A stretch of DNA of 38,255 nt from Chryseobacterium balustinum (GCF_900168205.1 NZ_FUZE01000029.1:1-38255); one strand, 5' to 3'. Positions 8,124 through 15,416 are shown, numbered from the stretch's first letter. A program made the numbers and translations. Notes: generated by a model from the letters alone, not told the origin.

Positions 8124-9128
8124 ATGTTAGCAGACGAATTACAACACAAGATTGATTTCAAAACAAAACCTTTAGGTGCATTAGGATTTTTAGAAAATCT
8201 GGCTCACAAAATCGGTATGGTTCAGCAAACCACTTCACCAAAATTAATAAAACCTTACATGGTTGTTTTCGCAGCCGATCATGGAATTGCAACTGCAGGA
8301 GTAAGCGCTTATCCACAAGAGGTTACCTATCAAATGGTGATGAACTTTTTAGGTGGCGGTGCAGCAATTAATGTTTTTTGTAAGCAAAATAATATTGACA
8401 TAAAAATTGTAGATGCAGGAGTGAATTTTGATTTTCCTGAAGGATTGAATTTAATTCATAAAAAGGTAAGAAAGTCGAGCCGAAATATGTTGGATGAACC
8501 TGCTATGACGAATGAAGAATATCAACAGGCTTTGGAAAACGGGAAATCTGTGGTTAAAGAAATTGCAGAAACCGGTTCTAATGTCATCGGTTTTGGTGAA
8601 ATGGGAATTGGAAATACGTCGGCTTCTTCATTGATGATGAGTCAGCTATTTGATATTCCGATTGAAAATTGTGTTGGAAGAGGAACAGGTTTAAATGATA
8701 GTCAGCTACAGAATAAAATTGATATTCTTTCAAAAGCAATAGAAAAATATCCTCATTTAAAAAGTGCAGATGAAATTGCCCAAACTTTCGGAGGATTGGA
8801 AATTGCTCAGATGATTGGAGCGATGCAGGAAGCGTACCAGCAAAATATGTTGATTTTAATTGACGGATTTATAGCCACAGTTGCCATTTCGGTAGCTTGG
8901 AAACAGAATCCTAAAATCCTTAATAACTGTATTTTCTGTCATGTCAGCGATGAATACGCGCACATCAAATTATTGGAATTATTAAATCAAAAAGCTTTGT
9001 TGAATCTCAATTTGCGAGTAGGCGAGGGAACAGGTTGTGCATTAGCTTATCCTATTATTCAAAGTGCCGTTAATTTTCTAAATGAAATGTCGAGTTTCGA
9101 AGATGCTAATGTTTCAAATAAAGAATAA
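8124..9128 (+). CDS. cobT: Nicotinate-nucleotide-dimethylbenzimidazole phosphoribosyltransferase
   Basis: Activates the lower ligand of cobalamin: transfers phosphoribose from nicotinate mononucleotide to 5,6-dimethylbenzimidazole to give alpha-ribazole phosphate. Family segments are FAADHGIATAGVSAYP (about residues 49-64), FGEMGIGNTSASS (157-169), GRGTGL (185-190) and the catalytic-glutamate motif GEGTG (E301). At 334 residues the length is standard and the gene looks intact. Its stop is directly followed by the cobS ATG, so the genes are translationally coupled. It heads a three-gene operon for nucleotide-loop assembly; cobU/cobP is not in this window, so the organism must have it elsewhere or salvage another precursor. 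Confidence 0.95.
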   Translation: MLADELQHKIDFKTKPLGALGFLENLAHKIGMVQQTTSPKLIKPYMVVFAADHGIATAGVSAYPQEVTYQMVMNFLGGGAAINVFCKQNNIDIKIVDAGVNFDFPEGLNLIHKKVRKSSRNMLDEPAMTNEEYQQALENGKSVVKEIAETGSNVIGFGEMGIGNTSASSLMMSQLFDIPIENCVGRGTGLNDSQLQNKIDILSKAIEKYPHLKSADEIAQTFGGLEIAQMIGAMQEAYQQNMLILIDGFIATVAISVAWKQNPKILNNCIFCHVSDEYAHIKLLELLNQKALLNLNLRVGEGTGCALAYPIIQSAVNFLNEMSSFEDANVSNKE

Positions 9129-9911
9129 ATGAAAGCTGTAAAGAATGAACTGATTTATTTCGCAACGGCGCTGATGTTTTTTACAAGAATTCCGGTTCCT
9201 TTTAAAATTCCCTATTCCAATGAAATTATGAACCAGTCTCAAAAGTATTTTGCCTGGGTTGGATTGTTGGTTGGATTGATTAATGCAGTTGTTTTATATG
9301 GCTCTTTTCAACTTTTCAATTTAGAAATTGCTATTGTTTTAATGATGAGCATAAGTGTTTTGTTGACCGGAGCTTTTCATGAAGACGGATTTACGGATGT
9401 TTGCGACAGTTTTGGTGGTGGTTATGGTAAAGAAAGAATTATGACCATTATGAAAGACAGTCGTGTCGGAGCTTACGGTGCGATTGGCATTATTTTATTG
9501 TTTGCTCTAAAATTTTTCGGCATTAAAGAATTGGGAACTTTAGATGTAACGAAAACTTTAGCCATCATTATTTTTGCTCATACTTCAAGCCGATTTATTG
9601 CAGGAACAATGATTTATACGCATCGATATGTGACAGATATTGATGTGAGCAAATCAAAACCATTGGCGAATAAAGCATTAGACGGAAAGTCTTTAGCCAT
9701 CAGTTTTATAGCTGTTTTATTGGCTTTTTCTTTAATTCCCGATTGGCGATTGATTTTTGCGTTGCTTTTTGCGTATATCGGAAAAATATATTTGGGTTGG
9801 TATTTCAAAAAACACATCGGTGGATATACAGGTGATTGTTTGGGAACGGTGCAGCAGGTTTGTGAAGTCTTATTTTATTTAGGAGCAATCATCGTATGGA
9901 AATTCATCTGA
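9129..9911 (+). CDS. cobS: Adenosylcobinamide-GDP ribazoletransferase (cobalamin synthase)
   Basis: Integral membrane enzyme that joins adenosylcobinamide-GDP and alpha-ribazole (phosphate), the last condensation of cobalamin biosynthesis. The N-terminal FFTRIPVP motif (about residues 17-24), the HEDGFTDVCDSFGGG motif (84-98) and the DSRVGAYG motif (110-117) are diagnostic. Several hydrophobic helices follow (about 45-80, 118-130, 140-155, 188-220). Length 260 is typical. The ATG abuts the cobT stop and the 3' end overlaps cobC by 16 nt, so expression is coupled along the operon. Confidence 0.95.
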   Translation: MKAVKNELIYFATALMFFTRIPVPFKIPYSNEIMNQSQKYFAWVGLLVGLINAVVLYGSFQLFNLEIAIVLMMSISVLLTGAFHEDGFTDVCDSFGGGYGKERIMTIMKDSRVGAYGAIGIILLFALKFFGIKELGTLDVTKTLAIIIFAHTSSRFIAGTMIYTHRYVTDIDVSKSKPLANKALDGKSLAISFIAVLLAFSLIPDWRLIFALLFAYIGKIYLGWYFKKHIGGYTGDCLGTVQQVCEVLFYLGAIIVWKFI

Positions 9912-10450
9912 TTCGTCATACTGCCGTAGAAAATCCGGATAATCTGTGTTATGGATTTGCCGAAATGTCTTTGCATAAAAATTATGTTGAAGATTTTAAA
10001 TCGATTCAAATTGATTCAGATTTTGATTTAATTATTTCGAGTCCGTCTCAACGATGTCAATCATTGGCAAAGCATTTTCAGTTGAATTATCAAACTGATA
10101 AAAGAATTAAAGAAATGAATTTCGGAGACTGGGAAATGAAAAAATGGACAGAAATTCCGAAAGAAGAAATTAATCCTTGGTATGAAGATTTTATCAATGT
10201 AAAAGCAACAAACGGTGAAAATTTATTAGAAATGCAAAACCGGGTTTCTGAGTTTTGGAATGAATTGATTTCTAAAAAAGACATCAACAAAATTTTAATT
10301 GTCACTCATGCTGGAGTCATTCGGTTAATCCTTCAGTCTATTCTCAAATTCCCTTTGGAAAATATGTTTAATATTCAAATTGATTATGGAAAAAGAACTG
10401 TAATTGATGTGAAAGATGGTTTGATTTCAATTAAGAATATTAATATATAA
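9896..10450 (+). CDS. cobC: Histidine-phosphatase, probable alpha-ribazole-phosphate phosphatase
   Basis: Phosphoglycerate-mutase-like histidine phosphatase. The phosphohistidine motif LIRHT is at residues 5-9 (H8), the second catalytic His is in IVTHAG (H138), and SSPSQRC (48-54) supplies the binding arginine. Overlap with cobS and the preceding cobT make it very likely the enzyme that removes the phosphate from alpha-ribazole-5'-phosphate or adenosylcobalamin-5'-phosphate. Length 184 suits CobC. The enzyme family alone is promiscuous; the assignment rests on operon context. Confidence 0.88.
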   Translation: MEIHLIRHTAVENPDNLCYGFAEMSLHKNYVEDFKSIQIDSDFDLIISSPSQRCQSLAKHFQLNYQTDKRIKEMNFGDWEMKKWTEIPKEEINPWYEDFINVKATNGENLLEMQNRVSEFWNELISKKDINKILIVTHAGVIRLILQSILKFPLENMFNIQIDYGKRTVIDVKDGLISIKNINI

Positions 10451-10563
10451 TTCTCTCACAGATTAGTTTGATTTCGCAGATAATTACATTTAATAAAATC
10501 TGCTTAATTTGCTAAATCTGCTAGAGAAAAAAATTAAACTCTAATGTTTGGTTCTTTGGTGAA

Positions 10564-10703
10564 ACGCAAAGACGCAAAGTTTTTTAATTCATTCCGTTTT
10601 TAAGGCTCAAAGATTTTATCGAAGATAAAATTCTCTTTGTATAAATAACTTTGAATTCTTAACGTAACGATTTTGTTTCTTCTGTATTAAGACGAAAGAA
10701 AAA
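10564..10703. repeat. CGCAAAG-type intergenic repeat, copy 2
   Basis: Begins ACGCAAAGACGCAAAG, shares with copy 1 the core AAGGC-CAA-GATTTT-TC..GATAAAATT (10599-10632) in the same orientation, and ends TTTTGTTTC..AAGAC-AAAGAAAA like copy 1. It lacks the right-hand TTTGCGCCTTTGCG part. The 314-bp gap between cobC and the next gene holds this copy and nothing else I can support. Confidence 0.6.
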
Positions 10704-10764
10704 TAATTATTTTTAAAACAAAGCCATCATTTCAAGATTTTTCACTCAAAATGATAGCAAAATA

Positions 10765-12516
10765 TTATTTGAAAATTTTGGTAAAACTATCTTTTTCCAA
10801 TGTTTCTAAAGAGAAATCAAAGTCTGCTTCTTCTTTTTCTGAAGTGATGATTGCGCCCAGTTTTTCTATCAAATGATTGAAAGAAATCGATTCATACCAT
10901 TGCTGATACAACGCATTCGTCGCCATCGAAGAAACTTCAGAAGTTCCTGAAACATGAGAGTTTCCTGCTCCGAAATTTAATAATACAAAACATTGTTTTC
11001 CATCTTTTGGAAGTAACATTCCTAAAATTGTCTGCTTCTGAACTGAGTTACACTTAGTTTCCGCAAAAAGATTGTTAGGATTCATCATATAATCATAGGA
11101 AATATCATCTCCTTTTCCGATAACGATTTTATAACCACAATTAGCATCTCCCGAGAAAACACTATTCATTACAAGCGTTGGAGTATTTAAATATTTGTTG
11201 GTATAAAGATATTCTACAGCACCATTTGGAGCAGAAGTCATATCTCCGGAATACATCAATTGTCCGTTATCTTGATCATAAGCCGCATTCCAGCCGATCT
11301 TTCCTGCGATATTCAATCCGGAAAGGTCAAGGTCATTGGCTCCCCAAGCATCTTCCCAATAAATTCCGATAGCCAGTCTTTCTCCATAAAACCTTGTTCC
11401 GGTCGGAATATTTCCAACAAACATTTTCTCAGAAGTAGGTAAACCAAATGCTACATCTTTAGGGAAATAGAATTTCTTTTCAGAAAGATTATATTTTGAT
11501 TTTAAATAATTTAAGATAAAATCATAATTTAATTCATTCACAGAAGTAGCAGTTCCTCTCTTTGTCCAGGATTTTCCGTTTCTGATTCTGTATACAAAAG
11601 TATTCTGACCATACATTCTAGAATAACAAGCCGATAAAGCTTTAAACAAAGCAAAAGGTGTGGTATTTTCTAACCAATGTAAATCGCTGTTTTCCAACAG
11701 AATATTAGTAGCATTGTTTAATGGATTTGAAATTAACGGTTGATGATGAATTTTTGACAGTTTTGAAATTTTATTAATCGTTTTTGGCGCTCTGTTTTTA
11801 TAAGCTAAAAACAAAGGCTTGAATCGGTTAAAGATTTCCGCCATTTTTTCCAACCCGAAGTTTTCAAACAGATAAGTTGGATTAAATTTACTTTTCTTGA
11901 TATCATCTATTAAATCATTGCTTTTGATCAAAAGCGTTGTTCTGGTTGTTTTATAAATTACATAGCGGAAAAATTCAACGGGATTTTCAGGATAAATATC
12001 GTATCGGTCGGCAATTTTTATCATTGCTTCCTTGTTTCGGATATTTTCTTTTCCTGTAAAATCATATTCCAGTTCGGTATGCAAAATATAAAGCAGGTCA
12101 TCAATTGTTTCCTCTTTCAAAGCAATACCAGATTTCAAAAGAGAAAGACATTTTTCCTGCATTTCTTCTTGAGTATAGGCTTTAATTACTTTGAAATTTA
12201 GCTTCAAATCAGGAACATTCAACACTTCTTTAGGGATATAAATTTCATTTTGAAAATCACTTCCATATGTTGAAATATAATGATTGATTTGTTCGATCAA
12301 TAATTCAATTCTAGAGCTTTCTTTAATTTTCTGCCACGATTTATGAAAGGTTTTGTTTAAATCATTTCCATTTAGTTTTTCTTTTGAATAATAAGAAATA
12401 ATTTCTTTTTTAGCCCAAAGTGCATCAGACTCAATGATAAAACCTTCATCTGAAATAAATGGCTTGTCATTAGATTTTCTTGCCAATACAGCGTTGAATA
12501 ATTTTAATGTTTTCAT
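10765..12516 (-). CDS. Large protein of unknown function with TerD-like C-terminal domain, in RNA-repair context
   Basis: A 583-residue cytosolic protein without signal peptide or membrane segment. Residues 1 to about 300 are mainly helical and I recognise no named domain, although WLENTTPFALFKAL and FVYRIRNGKSWTKRGTA look like conserved blocks. Residues 383-440 read IGIYWEDAWGANDLDLSGL, then GKIGWNA and YSGDMTSAPNGAVEY, which follow the order of the TerD fold (WD..G.DLD.S, then HSGD..). TerD domains bind calcium through such acidic loops. A Ro60/TROVE protein was considered because of the rtcB neighbour, but there is no VWA MIDAS motif. It lies downstream of rtcB and the tRNA-like gene on the same strand, with a 15-nt leader (AAATTAAAAACAATG) shared with rlaP copy B. 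Function unknown. Confidence 0.7.
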   Translation of the reverse strand: MKTLKLFNAVLARKSNDKPFISDEGFIIESDALWAKKEIISYYSKEKLNGNDLNKTFHKSWQKIKESSRIELLIEQINHYISTYGSDFQNEIYIPKEVLNVPDLKLNFKVIKAYTQEEMQEKCLSLLKSGIALKEETIDDLLYILHTELEYDFTGKENIRNKEAMIKIADRYDIYPENPVEFFRYVIYKTTRTTLLIKSNDLIDDIKKSKFNPTYLFENFGLEKMAEIFNRFKPLFLAYKNRAPKTINKISKLSKIHHQPLISNPLNNATNILLENSDLHWLENTTPFALFKALSACYSRMYGQNTFVYRIRNGKSWTKRGTATSVNELNYDFILNYLKSKYNLSEKKFYFPKDVAFGLPTSEKMFVGNIPTGTRFYGERLAIGIYWEDAWGANDLDLSGLNIAGKIGWNAAYDQDNGQLMYSGDMTSAPNGAVEYLYTNKYLNTPTLVMNSVFSGDANCGYKIVIGKGDDISYDYMMNPNNLFAETKCNSVQKQTILGMLLPKDGKQCFVLLNFGAGNSHVSGTSEVSSMATNALYQQWYESISFNHLIEKLGAIITSEKEEADFDFSLETLEKDSFTKIFK

Positions 12517-12569
12517 TGTTTTTAATTTTAAAAAAATAAGTGAGGAGTATGTTCTTTTAAGTGAAATAT

Positions 12570-12729
12570 ATAGGAACTCCTTTTACCTATAGTTTTATAA
12601 AAGGCGGGGAGTAATTATCCAAATATAGGAACTCCCTTTGCCTCGTAATTTGTAAAAAGGCGGAAAGTAAATGTGGGAAATCAATAGGAACTTTCTTTGC
12701 CTTAATTTTTTGATAAATGAAAATAATTA
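12570..12729 (-). repeat. Three tandemly spaced copies of a hairpin element
   Basis: Units at 12570-12616, 12625-12672 and 12684-12729, all in one orientation with spacings of 55 and 59 bp. Each carries ATAGGAACT (plus strand), then YTTTRCC, a variable AT-rich loop, and usually GGCGG-R-AGTAA. On the minus strand each can fold: ACTCC/GGAGT in the first copy, ATTTTC/GAAAGT in the third, an intermediate G-U paired form in the second. A fourth copy lies inside the tRNA-like gene at 12804-12837. The interval between rtcB and the next gene (12517-12892) is occupied almost entirely by these units and the tRNA-like gene. Confidence 0.7.
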
Positions 12730-12761
12730 ATTGTTGAATATAAACATTTTCAATATTTTGA

Positions 12762-12868
12762 GGAACAGGCAGGGCTCGAACCTGCGACCAACAAACTTAA
12801 TTCATAGGAACTTTATTTGCCGTAAGCGAAAAGTAATCCTGTTGCTCTACCATCTGAGCTACTGTTCC
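12762..12868 (-). tRNA. tRNA or tRNA-like gene with a 35-nt hairpin insertion in the anticodon arm
   Basis: Read on the minus strand, all outer parts of a tRNA are present: acceptor GGAACAG (12868-12862) with CTGTTCC (12768-12762), seven pairs; T8-A9; D arm GCTC-AGATGGTA-GAGC; variable loop TGGTC; T arm GCAGG-TTCGAGC-CCTGC. The discriminator is T and CCA is not encoded. The anticodon stem is weak (ACAGG with TTTGT, two G-U pairs) and encloses 42 nt instead of 7. The insert is a copy of the hairpin element found three more times just downstream. It can extend as AGGA-TT-ACTTT...AAAGT-TCCT. No anticodon can be assigned. It starts 24 nt after the rtcB stop, so co-transcription is likely. It may be a disrupted tRNA, an intron-bearing tRNA, or a tRNA-mimic RNA. 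Confidence 0.7.
12804..12837 (-). repeat. Fourth copy of the hairpin element, inside the tRNA-like gene
   Basis: Plus-strand ATAGGAACTTTATTTGCC followed by a 6-nt loop and GAAAAGTAAT. Compared with the intergenic copies the stem bases differ in a paired way (ACTTT/AAAGT here, ACTCC/GGAGT in the first copy). ATTA occurs on both sides (12834-12837 and 12798-12801), which could be a target duplication. Confidence 0.65.
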
Positions 12869-12892
12869 CACCATTATGAAATTTTAGAAAAT

Positions 12893-14278
12893 TTAAGCTT
12901 TTCTAAATTTCTTCTTCTTTTTCCAAGGCGCATTTTTCTGTACATCTCCTGCCATAATACATCCGTAAGGCATCACTTCATCCAATACTTCACACAATCC
13001 GTATTCTTCAATCTGAGCTCTCACGTTTTTCGCACTTTTATAAGCACTCGGTAATTCAGAAATATCAATATCATTGGTGAAAAATCTGATATCCAAACCT
13101 TTTGTTTCTTCTTCAAAAATTTCTTCAATCGTTTTATGAGCCAGAGACTTTTTATGCTGCGTTCTGCTGAAATTTCTTCCTGCTCCGTGTGGTGCAAATC
13201 CAAGATTTCTTTCATTGGTTGTTCCTTTAACAATCAAAACAGGTTCCGACATATTCAGCGGAATCAATCTCGGTCCAGTAATATCCGGCAAAAATTTATC
13301 GTCCAGCGGAGTGGCTCCTTTTGCGTGATAGAATAAATCTCCGTCTCTGAATACAAAATTATGTTCGTTCCAATATCTGTTTTGTTTTTCGATATTTAAT
13401 TTTTCTAAAGTCGCGTTATGAATCGATTCATGGTTTTCTTTCGTCCAGTTTCTTATCAATTGCAAAGCTTCCCAATATTGCTTTCCTTCTTCGGTTTCAT
13501 ACGGAATCCATGCATTTTCTCTCAAAGTTTCTGGCGAAATTTCCTGTCTGAATCTATTCGCAACTTTCATTCCTTTATCGTACAACATCGCTCCGGGAGC
13601 TCTCGACCCATGATGAGTCACCAACATTGTGTTTCCTGTGTTTTTAGAAACTCCGACAAATAAAAAATGGTTTCCGTCACCTTGAGTTCCCATATGAGAA
13701 CGGGCAATACTGATTAATTTTTCATCATTCAAAAACTCATTTTCTCTGAAAGCATCCATCAATTCCTGAGACATTTCCATTTGCTCACCTCTGGGTCTTC
13801 CTCCGTATCCGAAATGGGTGATTGAGTGGGCTACATCCAAAACTTCTTTAGGATTAACTTTCCCAAAATCGGTTAACATAACGGAACAGCAAATATCTGC
13901 GCTATGAAATCCTGGATGAATCGCATTTTTCGCGACAACAACTCCGCCTACCGGAATATGTCCTTCCGGTCCTGTCGGACAAGCATCGGGCATAATGGCG
14001 CCGTCAATCAACGTTGGCGTTTTCATCAAAACTTTCATCGTATTGATTACTTTTTCTACGTTATCAACTTCATTTTCGTGTTCCGCTCTGATGTTGATGA
14101 TGAAATCTTTCGGTTCAGCATGTAACGGAATTGGTTCCGGAGATTTGAATTGCTCCAAATATTCAGAGATTTGATTTTCGTCCAATTGATTTTCGTTGAT
14201 ATATTCTAATGCTTCTGCAAACCATTTTCCCGGTCTGTATCCTAAAGCGATCAATTCATTTCCTGTAATTGTATTCAT
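12893..14278 (-). CDS. rtcB: RtcB-type RNA-splicing/repair ligase
   Basis: GTP- and Mn-dependent RNA ligase family joining 2',3'-cyclic phosphate or 3'-phosphate ends to 5'-OH ends, as in repair of nuclease-cut tRNAs. Conserved blocks: ADICC (Cys131 at the usual metal-binding cysteine position), GDGNHFLFVG (201-210, His204), LVTHHGSR (219-226) and the guanylylated-histidine motif PHGAGRNFSRT (His364, 363-373). At 461 residues it is somewhat longer than the classical type. The cysteine motif reads DICCSVM where textbook RtcB has DIGCGM, so it belongs to a divergent branch. The 3' end is followed at 24 nt by the tRNA-like gene. Its promoter contains an inverted repeat shared with the rlaP operon. 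No prfH or rtcA is present. Confidence 0.93.
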   Translation of the reverse strand: MNTITGNELIALGYRPGKWFAEALEYINENQLDENQISEYLEQFKSPEPIPLHAEPKDFIINIRAEHENEVDNVEKVINTMKVLMKTPTLIDGAIMPDACPTGPEGHIPVGGVVVAKNAIHPGFHSADICCSVMLTDFGKVNPKEVLDVAHSITHFGYGGRPRGEQMEMSQELMDAFRENEFLNDEKLISIARSHMGTQGDGNHFLFVGVSKNTGNTMLVTHHGSRAPGAMLYDKGMKVANRFRQEISPETLRENAWIPYETEEGKQYWEALQLIRNWTKENHESIHNATLEKLNIEKQNRYWNEHNFVFRDGDLFYHAKGATPLDDKFLPDITGPRLIPLNMSEPVLIVKGTTNERNLGFAPHGAGRNFSRTQHKKSLAHKTIEEIFEEETKGLDIRFFTNDIDISELPSAYKSAKNVRAQIEEYGLCEVLDEVMPYGCIMAGDVQKNAPWKKKKKFRKA

Positions 14279-14321
14279 ATTTTTGTTTTTATTTGACTTT
14301 GTCTAATCACTTTTTTAGGTT

Positions 14322-14412
14322 TGGGCAGCTTTTCCGCCTTCCACTCCCGCTTTTTTACTTCACTTCGTTTCGTAAAAAGAGCTCCGTTCAAGTCGGGCTG
14401 CGAAAGATTCGA
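14322..14412. repeat. Palindromic intergenic repeat with nested inverted repeats
   Basis: Outer arms GCAGC (14325-14329) and GCTGC (14397-14401), inner arms TTTTTAC (14352-14358) and GTAAAAA (14372-14378) around CTTCACTTCGTTTC. It is much richer in GC than its surroundings. It lies in the rtcB leader on the minus strand, so it would be part of the rtcB 5' UTR if the promoter at 14444 is used. Confidence 0.6.
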
Positions 14413-14443
14413 CTTTTTATTACTGCTTTGTCATTTTGTTGAG

Positions 14444-14480
14444 GCAAAGTAAAAGCACAAGTGTGCAATCTTTTTGCGCA
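14444..14480 (-). promoter_or_regulatory. rtcB promoter with inverted-repeat operator shared with rlaP
   Basis: Minus-strand -7-like box TACTTTGC (14444-14451) and, 10 bp upstream, the inverted repeat TGTGCAA-N5-TTGCGCA (14462-14480). Aligned without gaps to the rlaP promoter at 7744-7780, GCAAAGTAAAA and GTGYGCAAT-TTTTTGCG are shared. The operator also lies between this promoter and the divergent one at 14498. Confidence 0.6.
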
Positions 14481-14497
14481 GATTAATTTATTTTAAT

Positions 14498-14505
14498 TAT
14501 TTTTG
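14498..14505 (+). promoter_or_regulatory. -7 element of the divergent transcript
   Basis: TATTTTTG fits TAnnTTTG and is 14 nt before the ATG of the next plus-strand gene. The shared operator is only 18 bp upstream, so one regulator could control both directions. Confidence 0.4.
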
Positions 14506-14519
14506 AGAAAAATTGTGTT

Positions 14520-14993
14520 ATGCTATTCCCAATTTTGACATTCATTTTATTTTTTGGCTTTGTTGTATTGGTTTTTTGGCAAAAGTCAGATTCTATCAAA
14601 AAGCTGAACAGACAACTTTTAGAAAGTAAGGTGATAATAACGAAAGAACTAAAAGATATCCGTTGTTTTTGTTTTGCTACTGGAAAAAGAAATCACGATT
14701 TCAGGTTTAATAAAGCCGATGTTTACATTTTAGAGGATGCTCTTTTCATTTTTGGCTACTCAGAATTTCAAAATTTAAAATGGTACAAATGTTTGGTTAT
14801 TTTGACCCATCGCGAAGATATTTATAAAGAACAGTTTCCTACGGCGCAAATTCCTAAATTATATAAGCTCAATTTGCATTCATTTAATCAAGATGTTTTT
14901 ATAGAATTTCAAACTACGCCTGGTATTTATAGCAATATAGAAATTAGGTTAGAAAATTTAAGCTTAGAAGATAAACAATTAATAAAAATATAA
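14520..14993 (+). CDS. Membrane-anchored protein of unknown function
   Basis: 157 residues with one N-terminal membrane segment (about 2-20, LFPILTFILFFGFVVLVFW) and no cleavable signal. The rest is predicted soluble and mixed alpha/beta, with a stretch ADVYILEDALFIFGYSEF (about 66-83) reminiscent of PH-like or GRAM-like domains; I cannot name the family. It is divergent from rtcB and shares the intergenic operator region. HopJ-like and WYL genes follow on the same strand. Confidence 0.65.
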   Translation: MLFPILTFILFFGFVVLVFWQKSDSIKKLNRQLLESKVIITKELKDIRCFCFATGKRNHDFRFNKADVYILEDALFIFGYSEFQNLKWYKCLVILTHREDIYKEQFPTAQIPKLYKLNLHSFNQDVFIEFQTTPGIYSNIEIRLENLSLEDKQLIKI

Positions 14994-15004
14994 AATAAAA
15001 AATT

Positions 15005-15337
15005 ATGTTATTTGAACAATTAGAAAAATCAGCGGAGGAAATTCAATTTCCAGATGTTATTGCATTTATTGATGAACATTACGAGTTTACCCCAACAAGA
15101 TTTACCAACGGAAATACCGTAAATGAAGCAGATCAAAACAATGGTTCTTGCAAAGTTTTCAGTTTTGCAAAATTGAATGATTTGTCAAAAGAAGAAACAC
15201 TGAATCTTTTCGGAGAGTTTTACAGAAAAGACGTTTTGCAAAATCCTGAAGGAACAGATCATCAGAATATCAGAAACTTTATGGAATTCGGTTGGGAAGG
15301 TATTTCTTTTGAAGGAAAGGCTTTGACGAGAAAATAG
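15005..15337 (+). CDS. HopJ-type III effector family protein
   Basis: 110 residues, full length for the HopJ family (PF08888). The conserved run DEHYEFTPTRFTNGNTVNEADQNNGSCKVFSFA is recognisable at about residues 23-56, together with GEFYRKDVL and HQNIRNFMEFGWEG near the C-terminus. Despite the name, most members are housekeeping proteins of free-living bacteria without type III secretion. Its role is unknown. It follows the membrane-anchored protein by 11 bp and is likely in the same transcript. Confidence 0.88.
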   Translation: MLFEQLEKSAEEIQFPDVIAFIDEHYEFTPTRFTNGNTVNEADQNNGSCKVFSFAKLNDLSKEETLNLFGEFYRKDVLQNPEGTDHQNIRNFMEFGWEGISFEGKALTRK

Positions 15338-15361
15338 TAGACAGATAGGGAATACGTTTAA

Positions 15362-15416
15362 ACCACCCCGTCAAAAATTCTACGAATTTTCGCCACCCCT
15401 CCAAAGGAGGGGAATT
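15362..15416. repeat. Palindromic intergenic repeat, same family as the one inside rlaP
   Basis: ACCACCCCGTC, then hairpin AAAATTC-tac-GAATTTT, then CACCCCTCC-aaa-GGAGGGG-AATT. Same orientation and flanks as the copy at 6437-6476, but with a different middle hairpin. It lies between the HopJ-like and WYL genes and could act as a weak transcription terminator. Confidence 0.75.

Noticed and set aside
10765..12516. Ro60/TROVE assignment for the gene after rtcB
   Set aside because: No VWA MIDAS motif; the acidic DLDLS motif fits TerD better.
12570..12729. Tandem spaced units considered as a CRISPR array
   Set aside because: Repeats are not identical, the conserved parts form a hairpin with a variable loop, only three units lie in the row, and no cas gene is near.
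12796..12837. Group I intron in the tRNA anticodon loop
   Set aside because: The insert is only about 35 nt and has none of the conserved group I core; any splicing would have to be protein-mediated.
12731..13054. Plus-strand open frame across the tRNA-like gene and the 3' end of rtcB
   Set aside because: It is antisense to rtcB and runs through the tRNA arms; no protein-like sequence.
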